This document shows, in pieces, positions 23,001 through 36,501 of a stretch of DNA of 64,000 nt (the stretch's first letter is position 1; each line of letters starts with the position of its first letter). The notes below the pieces were generated by a model that did not search any database, was not told the DNA's origin, and saw nothing but the letters and a program-made list of their open reading frames with translations. This DNA is from Ziziphus jujuba (taxonomy: Eukaryota > Streptophyta > Magnoliopsida > Rosales > Rhamnaceae), in contig NC_083380.1 in the NCBI RefSeq assembly GCF_031755915.1, positions 14,961,001 to 15,025,000 of the forward strand, in the 5' to 3' direction. The position numbers and the translations under genes are program-made.

Positions 23001-24100
23001 GGTTCAAGGAGAAAAAGGAAAGGGAGAGAGAGAAGAGAGATATCGAAGGAAAAATGTGTGATTTTAATTTATCGCTAAATGTGATTTGATATTTTTGTTG
23101 GTTATTTTTAATGTTATAATTTTTCTAAAAATATATTATTAGCAAAATTTGTTAATATAAGGAATTAATTAGCACATTGATTAAGGGTCAAGTTGATATT
23201 TATTTTTTTATTTTTTCATCATTAGGATTATTTAAATTTAAAATTTAATAGATGAAGGAGTATGGATATTACTACTAAAATCATATTGATATTTGTCATT
23301 TATTTTTATGTTCAACGTAATTATACATAATTTATTTATCTCAAATATCTATTAACGTCAATAATAAATTGTTAGAAAGTCAAATAATTTGAAGGGGATA
23401 AAAAGGATTATAATAATAATAATAAAAGAAGTTAAGTTAAAGTTGAAGAGAAAAACTAATTTACTAAACGCACTTGACTCTATTCTTTTTTTTTTTTTTT
23501 TTTGGGGGGTGAAAAGAAAAAAAAATTAATTTACCAAACACGAGGGTTTCTTTTTCATTTTTCATTTCAATTTTTTTAATAAGAAAACACGCTTGATCCT
23601 TGATTGGAAAGAAGATAGAAAAATGAAGCAGATAACATCCTATCCTATCAATCCCTCATTTTATTTGGTGTATGGATAGAAATGTGAAAAGAAACTAGTA
23701 CAACAATTTAGTTGTTAAATAACTGTTGAAAATAATAATTAAGATGTTATTAGAGATTTATTGGTAGTTTCTACCAAATATATATATATATATATTTTCA
23801 CTCATTCATTTTTCCAATTTTCGGGAGGAATCAAAATTGATTGCTCGTTTTCTCGATCCTCTCACTTGTTCCTTCTACTGTGCATTCTCATTTCCGACCT
23901 AGCAAACAAGGCCTTGGAGAATGGCGATCTTTTAATTTTTTGGTTCGATCTTTTAATTTTTTTTTTTTTTTCCCCTCAAAAGCCTTCTCACAATAAGATG
24001 AAAAGATTAAACAAAGGAAAAGGTCCACAGCCATTTCCACCACGTTTTGTTGGTAAATAATTTATAATTTTGTTTTTTTGAAACATCTGGAAGCTGACCA
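23001..24100. repeat. Duplicated AT-rich block, left copy
   Basis: Bases 23130-23850 align with 32140-32830. Shared words include AGCACATTGATT, AAATTTAATA, GTTGAAGAG, ACTAAACGC and AAACACGCTTGATCCTTG, each followed by a poly-T tract and a TATATA run at corresponding places. No gene seen. The two copies bracket the tandem array. Confidence 0.65.
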
Positions 24101-24104
24101 ATTA

Positions 24105-24185
24105 TAAATAATTGGAAAGGAAAAGCACAGGAACTTGCAAGAAGAAACAAAAGTTGTAGCTGTAAATAAAGTGATATTATTTTAT
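24105..24185 (+). pseudogene. Echo of the DUF594 3' end (4)
   Basis: GGAACTTGCAAGAAGAAACA and AAAGTTGTAGCTGTAAATAA match the last codons of the DUF594 gene with small changes (normal stop region GTAGCTGTAAAGTGA). It is a non-coding remnant. Confidence 0.6.
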
Positions 24186-25529
24186 GATGCAAAAAAGTGT
24201 GATATTATCTTATGACTAAAACGCATTTCTAATGATGTGTGGATGTAGAATAGACATACCACATATGAAAGAAATATAAGATGATATTTTAATTTATATA
24301 TATATATATATAAAATTTATTATTATTGATGAATTATTACTTTTTAAATATGTGTTATATGATAATTTAGATGTTTATCATTAAAAATTCATTTTTAGAA
24401 TTTTAAAATAAAAAATAATAAAATTAAATTTTTTTAATTAAAATTTATCATATAAACTAGTGATCATCATTAATCGTGATAAATATTAAATTTTGTAAAA
24501 AAATATTTTTTAATGCTAATATTTATTTTGAATATCAAGTTGATGCAATCTAAACATTATTAATAAAAAAGAAAATAATTAATATAATAAGTAATTAATT
24601 ACTAACCATTAATAGTACTTTTGCAAATTATTATTGAAGAATAATTTTTTATTAAACTATACATTTATGTCACCTATATATTAACATGGTGGATTCCTTT
24701 TCTACATGCATAACCATTAATATTTACTGTTGAATATGTTTTAAATATGGTTCATTTCATACTTTAATTGGTTAGCTTTAATGTTGTAATCATTTTAAAA
24801 TATACAAAACTTGTTAACCTAAGAAATTAATTGGCACATTTGAATTTGATCAATGGTCAGGTTGATATTTTTCAAACCAAAAAAAAAAAAAAAACTAAAA
24901 TCAATATTACAATTAAAGTTGAAGGAAAAAATCAATATTGTTTTATGAAAACAAATTTACTTTTAGTTCACAAGGAAACTGTGAGCACGTGGAAACCATT
25001 GGGGAACATAAAAAATAGACGTGAACGGTGCTTTGTTGAAAGCAAGAGGATTCATAGGAGTGGGATTACTTACAGTATATCCAATAATTTTTTCTATTGG
25101 AATCTATATGTTATTTATTTTATAAAATGTGCATGTTTATATGATATTTTTTCTATTTAATAGATAATGTTTTAGATAATTTCTCTCTAATGGATTTTGT
25201 TTAGAATATTCTGAAATGCTAATGTATAATTTATTGTTTTAAAATTATATTTAATTAAAAAAATCAAAAACTCATGTAAGAGTTTTTTTTTTCTTTCAAC
25301 AAAAATCAATAAAAATAAATAAAATGTTAACTCAGCTTATCCAACAGAACGTCCAGAAGTAGACAGTGTCCTTCACAGTTTCTATTTTTTTTGTTGCCAC
25401 ATCAGTATGATAGAACTAATGCACAGAACCATTGGAAAATATTTTTTTAAAACTTTATCTATTTATCTGATGTGATATACGATTTTTAAATAGACAGAGA
25501 GTTATTGGAGATGCTTTTACAAAGGACGG
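24186..25529. other. AT-rich intergenic DNA
   Basis: No gene recognised. A further degraded copy of the GGTCAGGTTGATATTT word near 24856 links it to the duplicated block at 23180 and 32190. It ends where the tandem array begins. Confidence 0.5.
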
Positions 25530-26351
25530 CCAAAAAGAAATATTGGCAGCTATGTAGGTTAATGGTTTAGCTGCTAAGTTATTAGCTATTATAATCTATT
25601 ATATTATTTTATTTGTTTAATTATTTATTTATTTAGTTTTAAAAACAAGAGCTGAATAGCTTAGGGACTATTGCTGTTACTTTAAATAATTTCGAATATC
25701 AAAAAATAAAATAAAATATTATAAAAATAAAAAAAGACCCGTATTAAAGAAAGATATACCAGCAACTAAATAATTGGTCATCCATGTGAAAAGGTTTTTG
25801 TCCTCCAATAAATAGATATGCCAGCAACTAAAAAATAAATAGATGGACTTTATCCTCCAATAAAAATGTTTTCTTTAAAAAGCTATCGAACTGCTATTGG
25901 CAGCTATGTAGGTCAATGGTTAAATAGATGGACTTTGTCCTCCAATAAAAATGTTTTCTTTAAAAAGCCATTGAACTGTTATTGGCAGCTATGTAGGTCA
26001 ATGGTTTAGCTGCTAAGTTATTAGCTATTATAATCTATTATATTATTTTATTTGTTTAATTATTTATTTATTTAGTTTTAAAAACAATAGCTGAATAGCT
26101 TAGGGACCATTGATATTACTTTAAATAATTTTGAATATCAAAAAATAAAATAAAATATTATAAAAATAAAAAAAGATCCGTATTAAAGAAAGATATACCA
26201 GCAACTAAATAATTTGTCATCCATGTGAAAAGGTTTTTGTCCTCCAATAAATAGATATACCAGCAACTAAAAAATAAATAGATGAACTTTGTCCTCCAAT
26301 AAAAATGTTTTCTTTAAAAAGCCATCGAACTGTTATTGGCAGCTATGTAGG
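25530..26351. repeat. Tandem array, left part (about 437-bp units)
   Basis: Two long units share TTATTAGCTATTATAATCTA (25580 and 26019), TTCGAATATCAAAAAATAAA-type sequence, CCAGCAACTAAATAAT and GTCCTCCAATAA. The array is interrupted at 26352 by a solo LTR and continues at 29364. After removal of the LTR and one GTAGG, spacing across the insertion is about 443 bases, which fits the other units. Confidence 0.85.
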
Positions 26352-28793
26352 TGTCAGGACCCATCCAAGATTCCTCCCCGGAACCCTAGACAAGCCCTGA
26401 TCCCAGGGAAATACCACCGAACCTTCCAACAGAAAATCCGGCAGCACCTCCCCTAAGGGTAGGACTTATCACAAATTCCCTACACTGAAAATACACTTCT
26501 ATAATCATCCCCTTATTCCTCCCACATTACTACAAATTGATTCCACAAATTTACAGCACTTCAAAGAACAGTAAATCAGTGCATAAATAATAACTACATG
26601 TCCAATACAGTATACAGAGCATTATACAATAAATGTGAAATTAATACCATGACAGATAAGGAAGCAATACAAGATGGAGAGGAAAAAGGGAAGAAATACT
26701 TCTTGAACTTTCGGCAACGAACTGAGACGTTGGGCTCGCCCCAGACAATCAACGTCTCCAACCTGGACCTAGGGGAACGGAATTTAAAAATGTGAGATGC
26801 TAATCATCTCAGTGAGTGACCCTATCTACTGAACACCTTTAATATTAATAATATACCAAATAAAGAAATTTAATTAATACCAACAACTAAATAGATAAAT
26901 AAATAATAAACAATTGAAGTAATATTTTCTTTCAAAACCCTCACTATTCACTCCGTTGGAAATGTTCTCCTTTTAAAACATTTTCACAAAACCCGATACT
27001 CGTACTTCCCGAAAACCAAGGGATCAAATAATTTAATAAACAACAAATAAATAAATACCCCAAATATAAATAAAATGTAATTAAATATAATAAATAATTT
27101 TTGAACACTTTGGGGTTTGAAATTTCTTTATCCGAAAAAAATTTGTACTTGATGCACCACACTATATACTAGTGATGCCCTCCGATACCCAGCGTCCTGA
27201 GCACCGACTGGCGGGGAGATTAAAGAGACAAACTTGCAAACGACACTTCGGCGTCCCGACAGTACTGCTGCTGAAACCGTCATCCCGGCCAAGGAGAGGG
27301 GCGGCTGTGTGCACTATATAAGACTTGCCTGCCCTCGGTCCAATGGCAACTCACGGGAGACATAATACTTGCGCGGTAAACCACATATACATACACCGGA
27401 ACACCAATACTGTATGAGTGCGTCTAAAATAATTATTAAATCAACCGTACCGTTCTTTCCAAAATTACCGTGGGAAATATACCAATTTTCACATTTACCA
27501 TCTCACATATTTTCGTTTAACAAACCCGGTACGAAAACATCGATAACCAATAACCAATAAAAATAATTTTTCTCGCAACACGTGGTTCAACAAATAATAT
27601 ACCACGGGCATAATTATAAAATTAAACCACCAAATTAAACAAATAATTTTATTAAAATATTCAAACCAATTATGCCCAAAAATAATATAAAATCCAGACA
27701 CAATTAATTACTGAAAATACTTGCTCATGTGTAATAAATACCATTTAATCACAATAAAATAATAATCGGAAATTTCTTAATGACCCCAAATTTCCGTTTA
27801 GCACCAATGGGTAAATATATATAAAATAATATTTTTTTCCCGATTATATTTAAAATACACCACATGAGCATAAATTCCAAATATCAAATTAACACAACAT
27901 AAATATAATTAATTGCCCAAAATAGTTTTCAAGGTGGGTCACTCACCTTAAGCGCGTATATCAGCTAAGATCCTCCTCAGGATCAACTCCACTACTCGTA
28001 CGCGCACCTAAAACATCCACAGTACACCAACCAAATATATTAATATTTTAATTGGGTGACTCCCAAACGACTACTAAAAGTTATGAGTTATATACCGAAT
28101 CGAAGCTTGAGTGATGAGGATCACGGATTCAGTCTTACTTTCTGAAGATCGGACCCGAGGTGGCCAGAATTTCGCCGAAAATCTTTCGGGATTCGATTCC
28201 TCAATCCTCCCAAACCATTATGAATTGGCCAAAAAGGACCCTGGATTTAGATTCAGGAGGTCAGAATTAGTAGACAGGGACCGGCGGTGCAACTGGATAC
28301 TCGCCGGAACAGTGACTTCCGGCGAGCCGCCGGGTCCAGCGGCGGCGCGTGCGGTGGCCGTTGGCTGAGATTTTTGGCGATTTTATAGATCGAGGGGAGA
28401 GGATTCCAACGGGACCGGTGGTGAAGCAAACAGAGGTCGGACGGCGGAGAGATCAGGGTTTGAAGATTTTCGGCGCCTCGCCGGAAAACGCTCCGATCCC
28501 GGCGCATCGGAGGTCCGGTGGCCGTGAAATTTGGTGGGTAGGCCGGACTTGAGGAGGTGTTGAGGGGTGGCTGGCGCGTGTGGCCTGAAAATGGCCGGAA
28601 AGGGGTCAAACGGCGGTGGCCGGCGGTGGAGGGGAAAGATCGCCACGAGCTTCACCGGCTCGATCTGGGCGCGTCCGGCGACCGGCGGTCATGCGATTCT
28701 GGGGTTTGGCCAGAAATGGGAAGGGGGTTCCGTCTGGCAGGCCCGTGTAGCCCTCCGGTGGCCGGACGGTGGCCAACCGGTGGTGGCCGGTCG

Positions 28794-28851
<58 letters not shown>

Positions 28852-29363
28852 CCTCTTCCCCGGCGTTTTTGCCAAATAAAAGCCACCATGGGTGACACTG
28901 TTTATCCACATGGACCAATCAGGTGACGACACATGGCATTTTACTGTTCATCGATTCAAAAATATTAAAATATTATGGTATCCGGCAAACTTCACGTGTC
29001 CATAACTTTTTAACCATACGTCCAAATTAAGCGTGCCGCTAGTCTATGAACTCGTATCGATGAGCACTTTACAACCATACCAAAGTCAAAGCAAAATTCT
29101 ACAACCATAAAAAGTCAACTTCCGGCACCTTTTGGACAGTTTGAATCTCGACTTGTTTTGCCCATAACTTTCAAACCGTAGCTCCGTTTTCAACGTGCTA
29201 CTAGTCTACGAACTCGTGCCAACGTGTACTTCGTAACCGTACCTCTGTCAACCTAGAATTCCAATCGGGTCAAAAAGTCAACTTTTAACCCCCTTTGGTC
29301 AACGGTCAAAGTCAACAGTCAAAGTTGAAAATTTTCCGTTGTACTTTGGAACGGGGTGTTACA
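26352..29363 (-). mobile_element. Solo LTR inside the tandem array
   Basis: The 3,012-bp unit is in reverse orientation: TGTCAGGACCCATCCAAG at the left and ACGGGGTGTTACA at the right. It has a perfect 5-bp duplication GTAGG (26347-26351 and 29364-29368). It is the same family as 3883-10476 and 5200-8270, sharing for example the AACGTCTCCAACCTGGACC segment and the GC-rich block at 28260-28780. A (CT)n run at 28797-28850 produces spurious Arg-Glu repeat frames. No gag or pol is present. Confidence 0.85.
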
Positions 29364-32130
29364 GTAGGTCAATGGTTAAATAGATGGAGTTTGTCCTCCA
29401 ATAAAAATGTTTTCTTTAAAAAGCCATCGAACTGTTATTGGCAACTATGTAGGTCAATGGTTTAGCTGCTAAGTTATTAGCTATTATAATCTATTATATT
29501 ATTTTATTTGTTTAATTATTTATTTATTTAGTTTTAAAAACAAGAGCTGAATAGCTTAGGGACCATTGCTGTTACTTTAAATAATTTCGAATATCAAAAA
29601 ATAAAATAAAATATTATAAAAATAAAAAAAGACCCGTATTAAAGAAAGATATACCAGCAACTAAATAATTGGTCATCCATGTGAAAAGGTTTTTGTCCTC
29701 CAATAAGTAGATATGCTAGCAACTAAAAAATAAATAGATGGACTTTGTCCTCCAATAAAAATGTTTTCTTTAAAAAGCCATCGAACTGCTATTGGCAGTC
29801 AATGGTTAAATAGATGGGCTTTGTCCTCCAATAAAAATGTTTTCTATTAAAAAGCCATCAAACTATTATTGGCAGCTATGTAGGTCAATGGTTTAGCTGC
29901 TAAGTTATTAGCTATTATAATCTATTATATTATTTTATTTGTTTAATTATTTATTTATTTAGTTTTAAAAACAAGAGCTGAATAGCTTAGGGACCATTGC
30001 TGTTACTTTAAATAATTTTGAATATCAAAAAATAAAATAAAATATTATAAAAATAAAAAAAGACCCGTATTAAAAAAAGATATACCAGCAACTAAATAAT
30101 TGGTCATCCATGTGAAAAGGTTTTTGTCCTCCAATAAATAGATATACCAGCAACTAAAAAATAAATAGATGGACTTTGTCCTCCAATAAAAATGTTTTCT
30201 TTAAAAAGCCATCGAACTGTTATTGGAAGACAAAGACCATCTATTTATTTATTTATTTTTTTACTTTTAGAAACAAGAACCAGAGTAGCTCACTGACGGT
30301 TGCTGTTACTTTAAATAATTTCAAACATCAAAAAATGAAATAAAATATTGTATAAATAAAAAAAGACTTGTATTAAAGAAAGATATACCAGCAACTAAAT
30401 AATGCATCACATCATGGTCATCCATGTGAAAAGGTTTTTGTCCTCCAATAAATAGATATATCACCAACTCAATAAAAAAGTTTTCTTTAAAAAGTCATCG
30501 AACTGTTATTGGAAGATAAAGACCATCTATTTATTTATTTTATTTTGGAAACAAAAACCGAGTAGCTCATGGACAGTTGCTGTTACTTTGAATAATTTCA
30601 AGCATCAAAAAGCAAAATAAAATATTGTAAAAAAAAAAAAAAGACTTGTATTAAAGAAATATATACCAGCAACTAAATAATGCATCACATCGTGGTCATC
30701 CATGTGAAAAGGTTTTTGTCCTCCAATAAATAGATATACCAGCAACTGAAAAATAAATAGATGGTTTTTGTCTTCCAATAAAAAAGTTTTTTTTAAAAAG
30801 CCTATTGTTATTGGAGGACAAAGACCATCTATTTATTTATTTATTTATCTATTACTTTTAGAAACAAGAACCAAGTAGAAACAAGAACTGAATAACTCAC
30901 GGACAGTTGTTGTTACTTTAAATAATTTTGAATATCAAAAAATAAAATAAAATATTCTACAAATAAAAAAAGACTTGTATTAAAGAAAGATATACCATCA
31001 ACTAAATAATGCGTCACAGTGAGGTCATCCATTTGAAAAGGTTTTTGTCCTCCAATAAATAAATATACTAGCAACTAAGAAATAAATAGATAATCTTTGT
31101 CCTCCAATAAAAAGGTTTTCTTTAAAAAGCCATTGAACTATTATTGGAAGAAAAAGACCATCTATTTTTTATTATTTATTATTTACTTTTAGAAACAAGA
31201 ACCAAGTAGCTTACGGACAGTTGCTGTTATTTTAAATAATTTCAAAAATCAAAAAATAAAATAAAATATTGTAAGAATAAAAAAGACCTGTACTAAAGAA
31301 AGATATACCAGCAACTAAATAATGCATCACATCGTGGTCATCCATGTGAAAAGGTTTTTGTCCTCCTATAAATAGATATATCAGCAACTAAAAAATAAAT
31401 AGATGGTTTTTGTCTTCCAATAAAAGGTTTTCTTCAAAAAACCATCCAATTGTTATTGGAGGACAAATACCATCTATTTATTTATTTATTTATTACTTTT
31501 AGAAACAAGAACCGAGTAACTCATGGACAGTTGCTGTTACTTTAAATAATTTCGAATATCAAAAAATAAAATAAAATATTATAAAAATAAAAAAAAGACT
31601 TGTATTAAAGAAAGATATGCCAGCAACTAAATAATGCATCACATTGTGGTCATCAATGTGAGTAGATTTTTGTCCTCCAATAAATAAATATACCGGCAAC
31701 TAAAAAATAAATAGATGGTCTTTGTCCTCCAATAAAAAGGTTTTTTTTTTTTTTTAAAAGCCATCGAATTGTTATTAGAAGACAAAGACCATCTATTTAT
31801 TTATTTATATTTTACTTTTAGAAACAAGAACTGAGTAGCTCACGAACCATTGCTATTACTTTAAATAATTTCAAACATCAAAAAAATAAAATAAAATATT
31901 GTAAAAATAAAAAAAGACTTGTATTAAAGAAAGATATACGAGCAAGTAAATAATACATCACATCATGGTCATCCATGTGAAAAGGTTTTGTCCTCCAATA
32001 AAAAAGATATACCGGCAAACTAAAAAATAAATAGACGGTTTTTGTCCTCCAATAAAAAAGTTTTTTTTTAAAAAGCCATCGAATTGTTATTGGAGGACAA
32101 AGACCATCTATTTATTTATTACTTTTTAAA
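29364..32130. repeat. Tandem array, right part (437-bp then about 310-bp foldback units)
   Basis: Two more 437-bp-type units (marker at 29479 and 29908) are followed by six about 310-bp units. These start near 30220, 30506, 30808, 31141, 31453 and 31772, with a partial start at 32087. Each short unit begins TTATTGGAGGACAAAGACCA and ends with the reverse complement TGGTCTTTGTCCTCCAATAA, so each one is a foldback. Neighbouring units are joined by about 30 bases containing GTTTTCTTTAAAAAGCCATC. It looks like a foldback element amplified head to tail. Confidence 0.85.
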
Positions 32131-33234
32131 AACTATATTATTAGCAAATTTGTTAATATAAGGAATTAACTAGCACATTGATTGAGGGTCAGGTTAATAT
32201 CTATTTTTTTTTATCATTAGGGTTACATAAATTTAAAATTTAATATATGAAAAATTGTGGACATTACTTCTAATGTCATATTAATATTTGTTTTTTGTTT
32301 TTTATTCCAACCTAATTATGTATGATTTGATTATCTCATATATTTGTTAATGTCAATAGTTAGTTTGTTAGAAAGTAAAATATTTGAAGGGGATAAAAAG
32401 ATTATAATAATAAAAAAAAAGTTACTTGAAAGTTGAAGAGGAAAACCAATTTACTAAACGCCCTTGACTCTTTTCTGTTATTTTTTTTGAATGAAAAGAA
32501 AAAATTAATTTACTAAACATGCTTGTTTCTTTTTCGTTTTTTAGTTTTAATTTTAATTTTTTTGATAAGAAAACACGCTTGATCCTTGTTCTGAAGGATA
32601 GATAGAAAAGTGAAGCGAAAAACATCCTATCCTATCAATACCTCATTTTATTTGGTATATAGATAGAAATGTGAAAAGAAATTAGTAAAACAGTTTAATT
32701 GTTAAATTACTATTGAAAATAATAATTAAGATGTTATAAGATATTTATTGGTAGTTTCACCAAATATATATATATATATATATATATGCACTCTTTCAAT
32801 TTTCAAATTTTGGGGGAATTAAAACTAGTTTACCAAACACGCACGCTTTTATTCTTGTTAAAAAACCCTATCAATCCCCAATTTTATTTGGTGCGGGTGA
32901 AAGTGTGAAAAAGAAAAAAAAGATAGAGTTTAATAGCTAAATTACTATTGCAAATTCTCATCCCTCTCACTCGTTCCTTCTACTTGCCTTTCACTTTTCC
33001 ACACTTTTTAGATAATGGATTCAAAATTTCGACCCCGCTTTTTTAGGTTAAAATATTATTGTAAACCTAACAAGAAAAGAATAAAAAAATTACTGTCATT
33101 GAAGCGAAGCGAAGCGTATTATAAATATTTAAATGGAAGAAAGTGGAAGCAAGCCTACACCTTGTCATATTTCTCTCGAGGGAATTATCTCTGTCAAATT
33201 GTGAACCATTCAGACATTTGGAACAATTAGCCAA
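32131..33234. repeat. Duplicated AT-rich block, right copy, and NLR upstream region
   Basis: Bases 32140-32830 are the partner of 23130-23850, including a TATATA run at 32766-32787. The end of this block is the 5' flank of the resistance gene. An open frame at 33015-33230 is basic and AT-driven, and I do not consider it a gene. Confidence 0.6.
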
Positions 33235-36200
33235 ATGGCAAGGCTTTACCCCTCTGGCGTAGTCAACAGTATCATTGAGCGGCTACATTCTGAAGCTGTT
33301 CGACAAATTGGTGTGACGGATGAGCTTTCGGGACTCGAAAAGACATTTTCGAGCGTAAAAGCTGTACTTACTGATGCAGAGAAGAAGCAGAGGGCTGACA
33401 AAGCGGTCAAACGCTGGCTGGAGAGGCTTGAAGATGCAGTTTATGAAGCTGAGGAGTTGGTGGACGAGTTGTCCTACGAGGCTTTGAGACAACAACGTGC
33501 AGGGATGCTCGGAAGGGACAGCATTACCAAGAAGGTATGTACTTTCTTCTCAACCTCCTTGAATCAAGTTGCCTTGCATGGCAAGCTCGGTAACAAAGTT
33601 AAAGCTATTAACAAAAGATTAGCTGCAATTAGAGATGATAGAGACTTTGCTTTGGAGAAGAGACACGAGGAGGATATAGTTGTCACTGGAGGGGAGGAGC
33701 CTACTCCCTCATATGTACCTGAAGATGAAGTAATTGCGTTGGAAAGTGATAAGATGGCAATCAAACAATATCTTTTGGATGCCACTAAAAGTAACAAAGA
33801 GAATGTACAGGTGATTGCTATAGTTGGCATGGGCGGTGCAGGAAAATCCACACTTGCTAAGTTGGCATATAATGATGAGGAGGTGGTAAAGCATTTTGAT
33901 TTAAGATTGTGGGTAAATCTCTCTGATAATTTTGATGAGAGATTCGTCATTAGAAATATAGTTAAATATGCAACCAAGAAAGATTTTGAAAACCTAGAGA
34001 CGTATCAATTGAAGCAGAAACTTGGTAAAATAGTGAGGGGAAAACGTTATCTCCTTGTACTTGTTGACGTGCAGTATGTCAGTGACAAATGGACAAGTTT
34101 GAAACTTTTGTTATCAGGTTGTGCATATGGGAGTAAAATAATAATAACAACTCGTTCATGTGACTTTGCACATACTATGGGCACAATGCCACCATATGAG
34201 TTGTCATTAAGTAAAGAAAAATCTTGGGATCTATTTCAAGAGATGGCTTTTATGAATAGAGAGGAGCCAATCAATTCTGAGATTGAGGAAACTAGGAGAA
34301 GAATTGTTGACATTTGTTCAGGGAATCTTTTTTTGATAAGGACAATAGGAAGGATTTTTTATTCAAAAAACCCAAAAACAGAATGGTCCTCCCTCCTGGA
34401 AATGCTAGAATGTAGAAGTCGGGAGGCACCCCACGGTTATGTTTTTCGGATGCTGGAAATTGCTTATGAGAATCTCCCATCGCATTGAAACAATGCTTAG
34501 CCTACTTTAGCATATTCTTTCAAGGTTTTGAAATTAATGTTGAAACCTTAATAAATCTTTGGATGGCACAGGGGTTTATTTATTCATCACCAAGAAAACA
34601 TATAATGGAGGATGTGGACTATGAGTATTTTCAATATTTATACTGGCTATGCTTCTTTGAAGAAGTTGAAAAAGACGAGAACGGCATTGCAAGGAAGTGC
34701 AGAATGTCACCCCTTATTCACGCTATTGCAAGTTGGGAAGCAGCACCAATTTTAGTTACGCTATCTGAGGGACAACATAATGGAATTGATAGATGTAAGA
34801 CGCAGCATGTCTCATTTAACTTTCATTTAGATTCATCATCACAAGTTCCAACTTCATTGGTTGATGCAAAAAGAATTCGCACAATTCTTTTGAATAATCA
34901 GATGCTTTTGGAAACAGAAGGGACACAAAGTCAGTCAATTTGCGATAAGATTGTCTCAAATTGTAAATTGTTACGCGTATTGGATTTGCATAATACAGGG
35001 ATCAAAATGGTGCCGGTTTCCATTGGTATGTTGAAACATCTACGATATCTTGATGTTTCTCATAATACAGCCATTAAATCATTGCCAAATTCAATTACCA
35101 TGCTGCTGCATTTGACAGTGCTGAAACTCTCCTCCTGTTATGGACTCCAAGAATTGCCAAGAGATATTCAGAAACTAGTCAGCCTCAGACATCTTGAGAT
35201 TGATTGGTGCTACAGTTTAACTCATTTGCCACGTGGACTGGGTCATCTTACTCAACTTCAGACATTATCAGAATTTGTTCTGAATAAGGGCAATCGTGAT
35301 TCATGTTCGATAAGCGAATTAGCGGGACTGAACAATTTGAGAGGAAAGCTCAAAATTAAAAACTTGGAAAATGGCATATATAATTCCAAGGCTGGAATAT
35401 TGAAGGAGAAACAGCATCTTAGATCCCTAACACTAGCTTGGGATTCGGATGTCCATAAAGATACAGCTAAAGATCAATTGGATTGCCTGGAGTCGCCTTC
35501 CAATATCGAAGAATTGGCTTTAGTCCGCTATGAGGGTATCGAGTTTTCCAATTGGCTGTCCTTACTCAACAACTTGGTTAAATTTTCGTTACGAAATTGT
35601 AAATGCCAACATCTACCGCCCCTCAGTCAGCTTTCATCTCTTAAGGTTTTGATGCTAGATCAGATGACTGATTTGAAGTATATCTCCAACAAGTATGAGA
35701 ATGGTTATTCTTCATCAGCAGCAGCAGCATTTTTTTCCATCACTGGAAGAACTTAGGCTTACAGAATTGCCTAAACTTGAGGGATGGTGGGGAGGTGATA
35801 ATTCTTTGGTAACTGCATCATCATTGCCATCATTTCCTCGCCTTTCTAAATTGATGATTGAAGATTGCCCCAAGTTGAGTTCCATGCCTCTTTACACTCA
35901 TTTAACAGAGTGGCTAGTGTTGGATAATACTAGTTTGGAGACATTCCAACAAACAATGAATACATCCAGGTCATCACAAGTACCCTCAGAGACAAACAAA
36001 GAATGGTCAGCAGCATCAACTTTCTCTGCAGTTTTTGCTTCATCTTCCCACTCCAGATTGCAAAGTCTGTGTATTATTGGGATTAAGAAGCTTGACATTA
36101 CCTATAGTGATAAGATTAGGTGGGAAGGCCTTAGAAATCTACGCTTTCTGAGATTTGATTATCTACCAAAGCTAAAAAAGCTCCCCGAAGGTCTTCAGCA

Positions 36201-36501
36201 AGTTACCACCCTCCGGGAACTCCATATCTGGCGCTGTAATATGGAGACTCTTCCAGAATGGATAGGGAAGTTCAAGTTGCTTACAGTACTTGGAATTTTA
36301 GTGTGCCCTTACTTGAATTCACTACCTGAAGCAATAAAAAGCCTCTCCTCTTTAATAACATTGGAGATTGTGGATTGTCCAATCTTATTGGAAAGATGCA
36401 AAAGCAAAACTGGTGCAGATTGGCATAAGATTGTACACATTCTAGATCTGTTACTCCAGCGACCTCAATCTTCTTTCTCATCTTCAAGTAGTCGAAATTA
36501 G
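33235..36501 (+). pseudogene. CC-NBS-LRR disease-resistance gene with two frameshifts
   Basis: An intronless reading of roughly 1,090 codons starts at ATG 33235. The N-terminus is an Rx-type coiled coil (AVLTDAEKKQ; ERLEDAVYEAEELVDEL). The NB-ARC has P-loop GMGGAGKST near residue 198, kinase-2 reading LLVLVDV (usually LLVLDDV), RNBS-B GSKIIITTRS, a decayed GLPL (CSGNLFLI), RNBS-D-like CLAYFSIF and an MHD position reading MSP. LRRs follow from about 34950 (LRVLDLHNTGIKMVP; LRYLDVSHN) to the end. One T appears lost near 34485 (SHLKQC expected) and one gained in a T run near 35730, moving the frame twice. Intact relatives act as intracellular immune receptors. The degraded nucleotide-binding motifs argue for a real pseudogene rather than sequencing error, although both indels lie near short homopolymers. 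Confidence 0.9.

Noticed and set aside
28557..28932. Overlapping open frames with Arg-Glu or Ser-Leu repeats
   Set aside because: They are produced by a (CT)n microsatellite and GC-rich sequence inside a solo LTR; no domain and no conservation with the other LTR copies.
25530..32130. CRISPR-like array
   Set aside because: Units are about 310-437 bp with no short-repeat/unique-spacer pattern, and the genome is a plant's.
33015..33230. Small basic protein gene upstream of the NLR
   Set aside because: Composition follows local AT-rich sequence; no known domain; it ends just before the NLR start without supporting features.
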